Origin: AP-15 sp963775875
GTDB lineage: Bacteria > Pseudomonadota > Alphaproteobacteria > ATCC43930 > CGMCC-115725
NCBI GenBank assembly: GCA_963775875.1
Contig: CAVZKP010000029.1
Span: 1-64,000 of the forward strand
Reading direction: 5' to 3'
DNA: 64,000 nt
The notes under the pieces are model-generated. The model ran no database searches. It had not been told where the DNA came from and worked only from the letters and a program-made list of their open reading frames with translations. Below, piece by piece: positions 44,679 to 52,941 of this stretch (position 1 is the stretch's first letter; each line of letters begins with the position of its first letter). A program made the translations under genes and the position numbers.

Positions 44679-45797
44679 ATGTCTGGGCGACTGCCGGTGC
44701 ACCTCGCAAAAACCCTGTCCGCCTATATCGCCCGGCAGTTCTTCGGGTGGTTCTGCGGCGTCTTCGGGGCGATCGGCGTCATCACCTTTCTGGCCGATTA
44801 TGTCGAGTTGATCCGCCGCGGCGGCGAGAAGCCGCAGGCGACCCTCGGGCGCTTGTTCATGATGGCCCTGCTGCAGTCGCCGCAGACCGCGCAGGAGGCG
44901 CTGCCCTTTGCCGTCCTGTTCGGCACGATGCTCGCCTTTTGGCGGCTGACGCGCAACAACGAGCTGGTCGTGGCGCGGGCGGCCGGGGTCTCGGTCTGGC
45001 AATTTCTGACCCCAGCCGTGCTGGTCGCGCTGCTCGTCGGCATTTTCGCGGTGACGGTTTTCAATCCGATCGCCTCGGTTACCGAGGCGAACTTTGAAAG
45101 GCTTGAGAGCAGTATCTTCAACCAAGGTTCCGACGAGCTATCATTGTCGAGCGCGGGTTTGTGGCTGCGCCAGAGCGACGGGTCTGGCAATCAGATCATC
45201 ATCCATGCCGGCAGGCTTGCCTCCCCGGACCTGGTTCTGGACGATGTCACCCTGTTCTTTTTCAACCGACTGAGCCAATTTACCGAACGTATCGATGCGC
45301 GCACGGTGCGGCTCGAAACCGGCGACTGGCTGATCGAGAACGGCACGCGCTGGCGGCCGGGCAAGGAGCCCCCCGAATCGTTCGCCAGCTGGCGCCTGCC
45401 CACCCAACTGACCCTGCACAAGATCGAGGAAAGCTTCGCTTCGCCGGATACGATTTCATTTTGGGAATTGCCGGGCTTCATCGCGTTGCTCAAGGAATCG
45501 GGTTTTCCGGCGCAGCGCCATCGCCTGCATTACAATGCGCTGCTCGCCCGCCCGTTTTTGTTGTGCGCGATGGTCCTGGTCGCGGCGACCTTCAGCCTGC
45601 GCATGCAGCGGCGCGGTGGCGTCACCTTGATGGTCGTCGGCGGTGTGGCCGCCGGGTTTTTTCTGTACGTCCTGTCCGATGTGATCTTTGCCCTCGGGAT
45701 CTCCGCCAAGGTTCCGGTCGTCCTCGCCGCCTGGACGCCGGCCGGGGTCAGCCTGATCTTCGGCGCCACGATGCTGCTCCACCTGGAAGACGGTTGA
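44679..45797 (+). CDS. lptG: LPS export permease LptG
   Basis: Partner of LptF in the LPS transporter. From ATG 44679 it has 372 residues: KTLSAYIARQFFGWFCGVF opens the first helix, VELIRRGGEK and NNELVVARAAGVSVWQFL are typical, a periplasmic jellyroll lies in the middle and three helices end the protein. An upstream in-frame start at 44628 lies within lptF and is less likely. Its stop and the lptD start share one base (TGATG, 45795-45799), implying coupled translation. Confidence 0.95.
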   Translation: MSGRLPVHLAKTLSAYIARQFFGWFCGVFGAIGVITFLADYVELIRRGGEKPQATLGRLFMMALLQSPQTAQEALPFAVLFGTMLAFWRLTRNNELVVARAAGVSVWQFLTPAVLVALLVGIFAVTVFNPIASVTEANFERLESSIFNQGSDELSLSSAGLWLRQSDGSGNQIIIHAGRLASPDLVLDDVTLFFFNRLSQFTERIDARTVRLETGDWLIENGTRWRPGKEPPESFASWRLPTQLTLHKIEESFASPDTISFWELPGFIALLKESGFPAQRHRLHYNALLARPFLLCAMVLVAATFSLRMQRRGGVTLMVVGGVAAGFFLYVLSDVIFALGISAKVPVVLAAWTPAGVSLIFGATMLLHLEDG

Positions 45798-48173
45798 TGG
45801 GAAAGGGCCGCGGCCTCGATCGCCGTCGGCGCAGCCCCCGCTGGGTCCCGTGGCGGCGGTTCACCGGCGCTTTGCTGGGCGTTTTGGTCGTGGCCGCAAC
45901 TGCCTTTCCGGCCGCCGCCCAGCTCCGCCTGAGCCACGGGACGAGGCAGAATCGCAACGCTCCGATCGTCGTTCGCGCCGACCAGATCGAATACGATCAG
46001 GACCTCGCGCTGACGGTCGCCCGCGGGCACGTCGAAATCTCCCAGAACGGCGAGGTTCTGCTCGCTGATGCGGTCACCTACAACCAGCGCACCGACACCA
46101 TCACGGCATCGGGCAATGTCAGCCTGTCGCAGCCTACCGGCGAGATTTTGTTTGCCGACTACATGGAACTGCGCGAGTCGATGAACGATGGATTCGCCAA
46201 GGATGTGCGCATGCTGCTCGCCGACCGATCGCGGCTGGCGGCCAATACCGCGCGTCTGACCAACGGCAACCGGATCGAATTGCGGCGAGCCGTCTTCTCG
46301 CCCTGCGATCTGTGCCGCAAGGACCCGAGCGCACCGCCGGGGTGGCAGTTGCAGGCGCGCGAGATCGATGATGATCGGGAGTTCAAGCAGGTCGAATTTC
46401 GCGACGCCACGATGCAAATCGACGGCTGGCCGGTGTTCTACACCCCGTACATTTCGGCGCCCGACCCGACGGTCAGGCGCGCGAGCGGGTTCCTGCCGCC
46501 TTCGTTCGGCAGCTCGAATACGGTCGGAGCGCATGTGACGATCCCGTACTTCCTGGTGCTCGGGCCGGATAAGGATCTTGACCGTGGCGCCTCGCTTCAC
46601 CACCAAGGCGGGACCGCTGCTGGCCGGCGAATACGAGGAGCGCTTTGGAAACGGCATGATCGACGCTCTCGGCAGCATCAATTTCAGCAACCCTGACGAG
46701 ATCAGCGGGTCAGGCAAGCAGCTGCGCGGCAACATCAACGCGCACAGCGAATTCGATCTAAACGACGACTGGCGCACCGGTCTCGACCTGCAGCGCGTCT
46801 CCGACCAGACCTATCTGCTGGAATTCGGCTTTGGCAACCCGCTGTTGAATGCCGAGATCAGCCACGGCTACATCCAGGGCTTCGGGGCGCGCTCGTCGAC
46901 CGACGTCGACACCTATGCCTTTCAGCCGCTGCTTCCCGGCCTCGGAGTCTCGACCCAGCCGATCGTGCTGCCGGTGATCAACCGCGACTGGCAGAGCGAG
47001 CCGGACAAGTTCGGCGGCCGCTGGAACCTCAACGCCAACCTGCTCAACATCGTCCGCGCGGAAGGCACGCAGACCAAGCGCCTGTCGCTCGGCTCCGAAT
47101 GGGAGCGCAGCTTCCGCGACGGCATCGGCGGGCAGTATCTGTTTTCGGCGAGCCTGCGCGGCGACGGCTACGCGGTCAATAATTTGAGCCCGGTGTCGAA
47201 CCCCGACTTGCCCTCGGCCTACTTCCCGATCGACGGAGCGCCGGCGGCCGAGCCGATCAACCCGAATTTCCTGACCGGCCGCGCCTTTCCGCAGGTCGGG
47301 CTCAAATGGAGCTACCCGCTGATCCATCCGGGCGAAACCCTGACGCCGATGATCGAACCGATCGTCGGCGTCTATGCCGGTCCCAATGGCGGCAATCAGC
47401 GGAAGATCCCGAATGAGGACAGCCTGTCCTTCGACTACGACGATTCGATGTTGTTCCGGGCCGACCGCCTGGCCGGATATGATGTCGTCGATACCGGGCA
47501 GCGGCTCGATTACGGGGCTAAGCTCGGTCTCTATGACAATACCGGCGGCAGCTATCGGGTGCTGGTTGGGCAAAGTTATCGGGGTGAGACCAATCCCTTT
47601 CTGCCGCCCGGCTCGGGCGCCGAAAAGCGGCTCTCCGACGTGGTCGGGCGGGTCGTGCTGTCGCCGAGCGGCTATCTCGATCTGATCTATCGCTTCCGCC
47701 TCGACGGCACCGACCTCAGTTATCGCGAACAGCAGGCGGCGATCACAACCGGGCCGCAGAACCTGCGGGTCAGCGTAAACTATGTCTTGATCCCGGCGCA
47801 GGTCGCGAGCGACGTCGTAACCAATCCGGTCACCGGCCAGAATGTCCTTTATGGCAAACAGGAGCAGTTGACGCTTTCGGCCACGGCGAAACTGACCCGC
47901 TATTGGTCGCTGCAAGGCAGCGAGACCTTGAACCTGACCAACAGCTCGAACCTGGTCAACGGGGTGGTGACCCCGGAATCGAGCAGCAACAGCCTCTATG
48001 CTTCGGTCTCGGCGATCTATCAGGACGAATGCATGGCCTTTGTCGGCTCGCTGACCCAGTCGGGAATCCGCAACGGTGCCGTCACCCCGGGCATCGGGGT
48101 GCTGTTCAGCGTGGTGTTCAAGGATCTCGGCGAAGTCGGCGGCACCGTCGCATCGATCGCCGGCGGCGGGTAA
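45797..48173 (+). CDS. lptD: LPS-assembly outer-membrane protein LptD, with one frameshift
   Basis: LptD is the outer-membrane barrel that inserts LPS. A signal peptide (RRFTGALLGVLVVAATAF, cut after AAA) precedes the periplasmic OstA-like domain (IVVRADQIEYDQDLALTVA), then FSPCDLCRKDP and the beta-barrel, ending near 48173. The first 261 codons are in one frame and the remainder in the +1 frame; the join falls at codon CTT (46577-46579), where DKD in frame one meets LTVAPRFTTKAG in frame two. Without a shift, the first frame runs to a stop at 46694-46696. Because LptD is normally essential and the rest is perfect, a one-base sequencing insertion is the simplest reading; +1 recoding is discussed in the findings. 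Coordinates span the whole reconstructed gene. Confidence 0.88.
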
Positions 48174-48282
48174 TCCTGGATTTGATGCGATCCTGCCTTT
48201 GCCGGACCGCTTCGCACCGGCGACAGCGCGGCTGGGAAAGTGTATGGTCGGGCCTCTGCAAGCGGCATGGAACTGCGGATCG

Positions 48283-49608
48283 ATGAAGGGGATCTGTCGT
48301 CTCTGCGTCATTCTGATCGTGCTCTGCGGCTTTTCGCAGACGTTGATCGCGGCCTCGCCGCAGGCGCCGAAACCCTATGCGGCGGAGCCGGGAGCGGCAC
48401 AGCCGCCGGCGGGGTCATATCCCGAAGTCCGGATTGCCGCGGTCGTCAATGACGAGGTGATTTCGGTTGCCGATCTCGCTTCGCGGATCCGGATGGTCAT
48501 GCTCTCGACCAGCATCCCCGATACGCCGCAGGCGCGCCAGCACCTCGCCGCCCAGGTTTTGCGGCAGCTGATTGATGAAAGACTGCAAATCCAGGAGGCA
48601 AAGCGCAAAAACATCACTGCGACCGACGCCGAGATCAAAAAGGCGGTCGCCACGATCGAGCAGCAGAACAACATGAAACCCGGACAGCTCGATGAGGTGC
48701 TCAAGGCGAACGGCATCGAGCGCAGCGCGCTGATCCAGCAGGTAACGGCGTCGATCGTGTGGGCAAAGCTGGTGCGGCAGATCGCGGCCGATACCGACCC
48801 GGTCTCCGACGCGGAGGTCGACGAGACGCTGAAACGCCTCAAGCAAGACGAAAACCAGCCGCAGATCCGGGTCGCCGAGATCTTTCTCGCGGTCGACAAC
48901 CCGCAACAGGATGCCGAGGTACAGGCGCTGGCGCAACGGCTGATCGACCAGATGAAGCAGGGCGCGCGGTTTTCGGCGGTCGCCCAGCAATTCTCGCAAT
49001 CCGCGACCGCCGCCGTCGGCGGCGACATCGGCTGGATCGAGCCCGACGAACTCAGCCCGCCGCTGGCAAAGGCGGTGGCGCAGATGCGCCCGGGCGAGCT
49101 GTCGCCGCCGATCCGGACCCCGGCGGGTTATTACATCATGCTGGTTCTCGACCAGCGCAACGGCCGCACCGCCAGTCCGGATGATGCGGTGTTGCACATC
49201 GTGCAGGTGGTCTTTCCGCTGGCCCCGCAAGCCAGCGACGAAGCGCGGCGGGCGGCGCTGGCGGAAGCGGAAGCGGCCAGGGCCAATGCCAAAAGCTGCC
49301 AGGATATGCTGACGATCGGCCGGGAGAAGGCGCCGCAGCTGTCGAGCGAGGGCGATCTGCGGGTCAGTCAGATTTCCCCGGCAATGCGCAGCGTCGTGCT
49401 CGGCCTCGGGGTCGGGCAGCCCTCGGAGCCGATCATCCAGAAAAACGGGATCGGCGTGATCATGGTCTGCAAAAAGACCGAACCGCAACCGGTTGTGGCA
49501 ACCCGCGATGACGTCTTCGAGACCCTGATGCGCGAGCGGCTCGATGCGCTGGCCCGGCGCTATATGCGCGACTTGCGGCGCGAGGCCTATGTCGATGTCC
49601 GGGTTTGA
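48283..49608 (+). CDS. surA: Periplasmic chaperone/peptidyl-prolyl isomerase SurA
   Basis: SurA escorts outer-membrane proteins, including LptD, through the periplasm. From ATG 48283 the 441-residue protein starts with a signal peptide (LCVILIVLCGFSQTLIAAS). The N-terminal chaperone helices follow (VVNDEVISVADLASRIRM), then a parvulin domain (IRVAEIFLAV to GGDIGWIEPDELSP), and a second, weaker parvulin-like domain near the C-terminus. The upstream frame to 48076 overlaps lptD and lacks a signal peptide, so the later start is used. The conserved lptD-surA-pdxA-rsmA order supports the call. Confidence 0.94.
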   Translation: MKGICRLCVILIVLCGFSQTLIAASPQAPKPYAAEPGAAQPPAGSYPEVRIAAVVNDEVISVADLASRIRMVMLSTSIPDTPQARQHLAAQVLRQLIDERLQIQEAKRKNITATDAEIKKAVATIEQQNNMKPGQLDEVLKANGIERSALIQQVTASIVWAKLVRQIAADTDPVSDAEVDETLKRLKQDENQPQIRVAEIFLAVDNPQQDAEVQALAQRLIDQMKQGARFSAVAQQFSQSATAAVGGDIGWIEPDELSPPLAKAVAQMRPGELSPPIRTPAGYYIMLVLDQRNGRTASPDDAVLHIVQVVFPLAPQASDEARRAALAEAEAARANAKSCQDMLTIGREKAPQLSSEGDLRVSQISPAMRSVVLGLGVGQPSEPIIQKNGIGVIMVCKKTEPQPVVATRDDVFETLMRERLDALARRYMRDLRREAYVDVRV

Positions 49609-49611
49609 TCG

Positions 49612-50613
49612 GTGACATTGCCGCTCGCCTTAACCATGGGCGAGCCCGCCGGGATCGGCGGCGAGATCGCGTTGAAGGCTTGGCTCGCCCGCCGCCCGGG
49701 GGACCCGGTTTTTTATCTGATTGACGATCCCGATCGCCTCGCCGATCTGGCGGCTAAGCTCGGTTGGCCGGTGCCGGTGCGGGTCATCGCCGCACCAGCC
49801 GAGGCATCTGAAATCTTCTGCGAGGCCTTGCCGGTAACGCCGATCGGGGTGGCGCTGCGCGGCCGGCCGGGACAGGCCGATCCCGCCGACACGTCGGCAA
49901 TATTGGGGGCGATCGCGGCCGCGGTCGCCGATGTGCGCGGCGGCCGCGCCGCGGCGCTGGTCACCAACCCGATCCATAAGGACAACCTCTATCGCGGCGG
50001 CTTCCACCATCCTGGGCATACCGAATACCTGGCCGAGCTCGCCGGTGGGGATGCGACGCCGATCATGATGCTGGTCTGCCCGCAGCTGCGGGTCGTCCCG
50101 GTAACGATCCATCTGGCGCTGCGGCGCGCGGTCGAAACCCTGAGCGCAGCAAAGATCGTCGAAGCCGGACGGGTGGCCGACGCGGCCTTGCGCCGGGATT
50201 TCGGCATCGCCGCCCCGGTTCTCGCGGTCGCCGGGCTCAACCCGCATGCCGGCGAGGCGGGCGGGCTCGGCCGTGAGGAAATCGAGATCGTGGCGCCGGC
50301 CGTTGCCGAGCTGCGCGCCCTTGGGATCGACGCGCGCGGGCCGTTGGCGGCCGACACGATGTTTCACCCCGAGGCGCGCCGTTCCTATGACGCGGCCCTG
50401 TGCATGTATCACGACCAGGCGCTGATCCCGATCAAGACCATCGATTTCGACGGCGGCGTCAATGTGACCCTGGGGTTGCCGTTCGTACGCACGTCGCCCG
50501 ACCACGGCACCGCGTTCGCGATCGCCGGCAAGGGCGTCGCCCGCGAAGGCAGCCTGGTCGCCGCGCTGCGTTTGGCGGCCGAGATGGCGGCGAGGCGGCA
50601 GAATCCGGGCTGA
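49612..50613 (+). CDS. pdxA: 4-hydroxythreonine-4-phosphate dehydrogenase
   Basis: Catalyses the NAD-dependent oxidation step in the DXP-dependent route to pyridoxal phosphate. The 333-residue protein has TMGEPAGIGGEIALKAW at the N-terminus and the metal ligands in FHHPGHTEYLAELAG, DTMFHPEAR and YHDQALIPIKTI, followed by VRTSPDHGTAF. It begins at GTG 49612, three bases after the surA stop, and ends one base before the rsmA start, so the three are co-transcribed. Confidence 0.96.
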   Translation: MTLPLALTMGEPAGIGGEIALKAWLARRPGDPVFYLIDDPDRLADLAAKLGWPVPVRVIAAPAEASEIFCEALPVTPIGVALRGRPGQADPADTSAILGAIAAAVADVRGGRAAALVTNPIHKDNLYRGGFHHPGHTEYLAELAGGDATPIMMLVCPQLRVVPVTIHLALRRAVETLSAAKIVEAGRVADAALRRDFGIAAPVLAVAGLNPHAGEAGGLGREEIEIVAPAVAELRALGIDARGPLAADTMFHPEARRSYDAALCMYHDQALIPIKTIDFDGGVNVTLGLPFVRTSPDHGTAFAIAGKGVAREGSLVAALRLAAEMAARRQNPG

Positions 50614-50614
50614 G

Positions 50615-51463
50615 GTGTCCGAGCTGTCCGGGCCGGCGCCGGCCGCGCTGCCGCCGCTGCGCGAAATCATCGCTCGGCACGGGATCGCCGCCCAGCGCCG
50701 GCTCGGCCAGCATTTCCTCCTCGACCTCAACCTGACGGGCCGGATCGCCCGCGCCGCGGGACCACTCGACCAGGCCACGATCATCGAGATCGGCGCCGGT
50801 CCCGGCGGACTGACCCGCGCGCTGCTCGCCGAGGGCGCCCGCCACGTCGTCGCGATCGAGCGCGACCCGCGCTGCCTCGCGGCATTGGCCGAGCTTGCCG
50901 CCGCCTATCCCGGGCGTCTCGACCTCGTCGCCGGCGACGCGCTGGCGCTCGACCCGGTGGCGCTCAGCACCCCGCCGCGCAAGATCGTCGCCAATCTGCC
51001 CTACAACATCGCCACCGCGCTGCTGCTCCTTTGGCTCCGCCGGATCGGCGAATTCGCCAGCCTGACCCTGATGTTCCAGCGCGAGGTGGCCTTGCGCCTG
51101 ACCGCGGCGCCGCGCACCAAATCCTATGGCCGACTGTCGGTGCTGACCCAATGGCTGGCCGAGCCCCGCATCCTGTTCGACGTGCCGGCCCGCGCCTTCA
51201 CCCCGCCGCCCCAGGTGATTTCGACCCTGGTCGGCATCGTACCCCGCCCTACACCGCTGGCTCCGGCCGCCAGACCCGTCCTCGAACGCGTGACCGCCGC
51301 CGCCTTCGGCCAGCGCCGCAAGATGCTGCGCTCGAGCCTCGAAACTCTCGGCCTGCCGGTCAAGCCGCTGCTCGACCGCGCCGGCATCCCGCCAACCGCC
51401 CGCGCCGAGGAACTCACGGTCGCCCAATTCTGCGCCCTGGCCCAAGCGATCGAGGATGGATAG
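50615..51463 (+). CDS. rsmA: 16S rRNA (A1518/A1519) dimethyltransferase RsmA (KsgA)
   Basis: Dimethylates two adjacent adenines in the 3' terminal helix of 16S rRNA during small-subunit assembly. It is 282 residues: RRLGQHFLLD at the N-terminus, SAM site IEIGAGPGGLTRAL, catalytic motif IV NLPYNIAT and LMFQREVALRL. GTG 50615 follows the pdxA stop by one base. The final ~180 bases have a second, diverged copy 1.36 kb downstream (52625-52830), with a methyltransferase gene in between; the complete gene here is intact. Confidence 0.96.
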   Translation: MSELSGPAPAALPPLREIIARHGIAAQRRLGQHFLLDLNLTGRIARAAGPLDQATIIEIGAGPGGLTRALLAEGARHVVAIERDPRCLAALAELAAAYPGRLDLVAGDALALDPVALSTPPRKIVANLPYNIATALLLLWLRRIGEFASLTLMFQREVALRLTAAPRTKSYGRLSVLTQWLAEPRILFDVPARAFTPPPQVISTLVGIVPRPTPLAPAARPVLERVTAAAFGQRRKMLRSSLETLGLPVKPLLDRAGIPPTARAEELTVAQFCALAQAIEDG

Positions 51464-52398
51464 CCGGACCAGCCTGCCGCAGCGGATTGGACCTGCTCCC
51501 TGCTGTGCGGCGAATCTCCCGGTAAGGCGCTGCTCGCCATATCCCAGCGGGACTCCCAAGCAACGGTCGATCGGATGTTTTCCCTCCGCGCGAAATACTG
51601 CGACGGCGGAGGGGAATGCGTTGCACCGTCCCGCCTTACGCTCTGCATCACTTCCATCTTGCTAGCAGACAAACCGGCGAATATCAGCGCACTCCTGTAA
51701 CACTCCGATTTCGGCAACAGGCTGTCTGCGGCAATTGCGGGCCAGCCGAGCAAAACCAATGGGAATGTCAAAAGCATCAGAAACGCTTCGCGACAGTATG
51801 CCGCCACCGTCCGCGGCGACCGCCACGCTGTCCGCGATCCTGGAATGGCATGTTGGATTGCCCAAATCGCAAAACTAATAACGGAGAATAGAATCCCACC
51901 ATGCCGCTGGACACCGAAGACGGTGAAACCTCGATCTTCAAGTTCTATCGCCATACCTGCCACCGTCCATCGGCGAAAATCGACCACGTCACACTCTCCG
52001 TACATGAATGGAAAGCTGAAAAGTACGCGCCCGCCCGGTCGCAATACACGTATCATTTCATCGAGAGCAAGGTGATATTGCGCGATGTGCTGCAGTACCT
52101 CGAAGCAAACCACGAGATCGATCGATTGGTCGCGAATTGGCAAAGTGCGCGCATCTGCAATCAAATCAACCGAACCGCCAGAGGTGAAATCGAGGCTGAG
52201 ATAATGTCTTACCCCGAAATGTCTCAAAATCTGTTTCCGGTAGGGCGCATTTCCCGCTCCGACGTCGAGACAGACATCGACGCCGCCTGAAGAGCTAATG
52301 CTAGCTCCCCGTGCAATGAACCTGCGGGTAAGAAACGAGTCAGCCTGCGTATATCTAATAGACCTGCGATAGAGTCTCAGAAACCAATTAGCAGCCAT
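51124..52398 (-). CDS. Class I SAM-dependent methyltransferase with run-on C-terminus
   Basis: Residues about 1-245 are a methyltransferase related to those of polysaccharide clusters: SAM-binding VCLDVGAGNAPYRKQI, SLDFTSGG, post-motif LVVCFEVLQHI and LRPGGRVLFSFPFMYGE, then a hydrophobic C-terminal segment typical of this subgroup. From about residue 255 the protein is unlike the family, and from residue 312 it is antisense to the 3' end of rsmA, so the native stop seems to have been lost at the left junction of an insertion. ATG 52398 has no strong ribosome site. Base composition in 51480-52620 is visibly less GC-rich than its neighbours, in line with horizontal acquisition. The substrate is unknown. 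Confidence 0.7.
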   Translation of the reverse strand: MAANWFLRLYRRSIRYTQADSFLTRRFIARGASISSSGGVDVCLDVGAGNAPYRKQILRHFGVRHYLSLDFTSGGSVDLIADARTLPIRDQSIDLVVCFEVLQHIAQYHLALDEMIRVLRPGGRVLFSFPFMYGECDVVDFRRWTVAGMAIELEDRGFTVFGVQRHGGILFSVISFAIWAIQHAIPGSRTAWRSPRTVAAYCREAFLMLLTFPLVLLGWPAIAADSLLPKSECYRSALIFAGLSASKMEVMQSVRRDGATHSPPPSQYFARRENIRSTVAWESRWDMASSALPGDSPHSREQVQSAAAGWSGYPSSIAWARAQNWATVSSSARAVGGMPARSSSGLTGRPRVSRLERSILRRWPKAAAVTRSRTGLAAGASGVGRGTMPTRVEITWGGGVKARAGTSNRMRGSASHWVSTDSRP

Positions 52399-52624
52399 GG
52401 GTGCTTGCTAGCGGGGCGCGTAAAAGGGTTGCTGATTTTGCGCATTGCTGGCCCTTTGGGGTGGGCATGGGAGTGGTGCCGAGGCCTATTTCAGTTTGTC
52501 ATAATATATCAGACCTGGAAGCGAGTTTGGGCGGGAAATATCACCGTGCTCCAGAGACCCGCGGAGAAATGGTCGCACTGCTCGAGGTTAGTCCGTAAGA
52601 CAAGATCCGGCTAGTCGGCGGGTA
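52399..52624. other. Noncoding stretch between the methyltransferase and the rsmA fragment
   Basis: These 226 bases are less GC-rich than the core genes and contain short open frames on the plus strand (from about 52401) without recognisable similarity or ribosome sites. I see no terminal inverted repeat, integrase or attachment core. It belongs to the accessory islet. Confidence 0.4.
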
Positions 52625-52830
52625 AGCCGCCAAACCGGCCCTCGAACGCGCGACCGCCGCCGCCTTTGGCCAGCACCGCAAGATGCTGCGCTCGAGCCTC
52701 GAACCCCTCGGCCGCCCAGTCGGCCCGCTGCTCGACCGCGCTGGCATCCCGCCAACAGCCAGCGCCGAGCGAATTGTCGGTCGGCCAATTCTGGGCGATC
52801 ACCCGCGCCGTCGACGAAATCGATCGGTGA
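52625..52830 (+). pseudogene. Diverged duplicate of the rsmA 3' end
   Basis: This fragment repeats the last ~60 codons of rsmA. Bases 52641-52757 match 51281-51397 with about 12 differences in 117 by eye, encoding LERATAAAFGQHRKMLRSS. After GIPPTASAER a one-base shift is needed to recover a normal RsmA ending (SVGQFWAITRAVDEIDR), which stops at 52828-52830 and differs from the ending of the intact gene. The fragment is therefore a diverged allele rather than a fresh copy. The 111 bases after it (52831-52941) hold no gene. Confidence 0.75.
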
Positions 52831-52941
52831 GCCCGCTGCAGCAGGTCGCGATACTGCCATCTCGACGTAATCAAACTGTCGTTGGGGTGACACGCTTGCC
52901 GCATAGCTTCTTCCGCGCATTCGGCAATATAGGAGCGGGCC

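Noticed and set aside
46758..48311. A 517-codon minus-strand frame
   Set aside because: It mirrors the lptD barrel codons on the opposite strand. The composition is typical of a GC-rich shadow and no motif is recognisable.
52401..52614. Short plus-strand frame in the islet
   Set aside because: About 70 codons, hydrophobic by chance, no ribosome site and no recognisable family.
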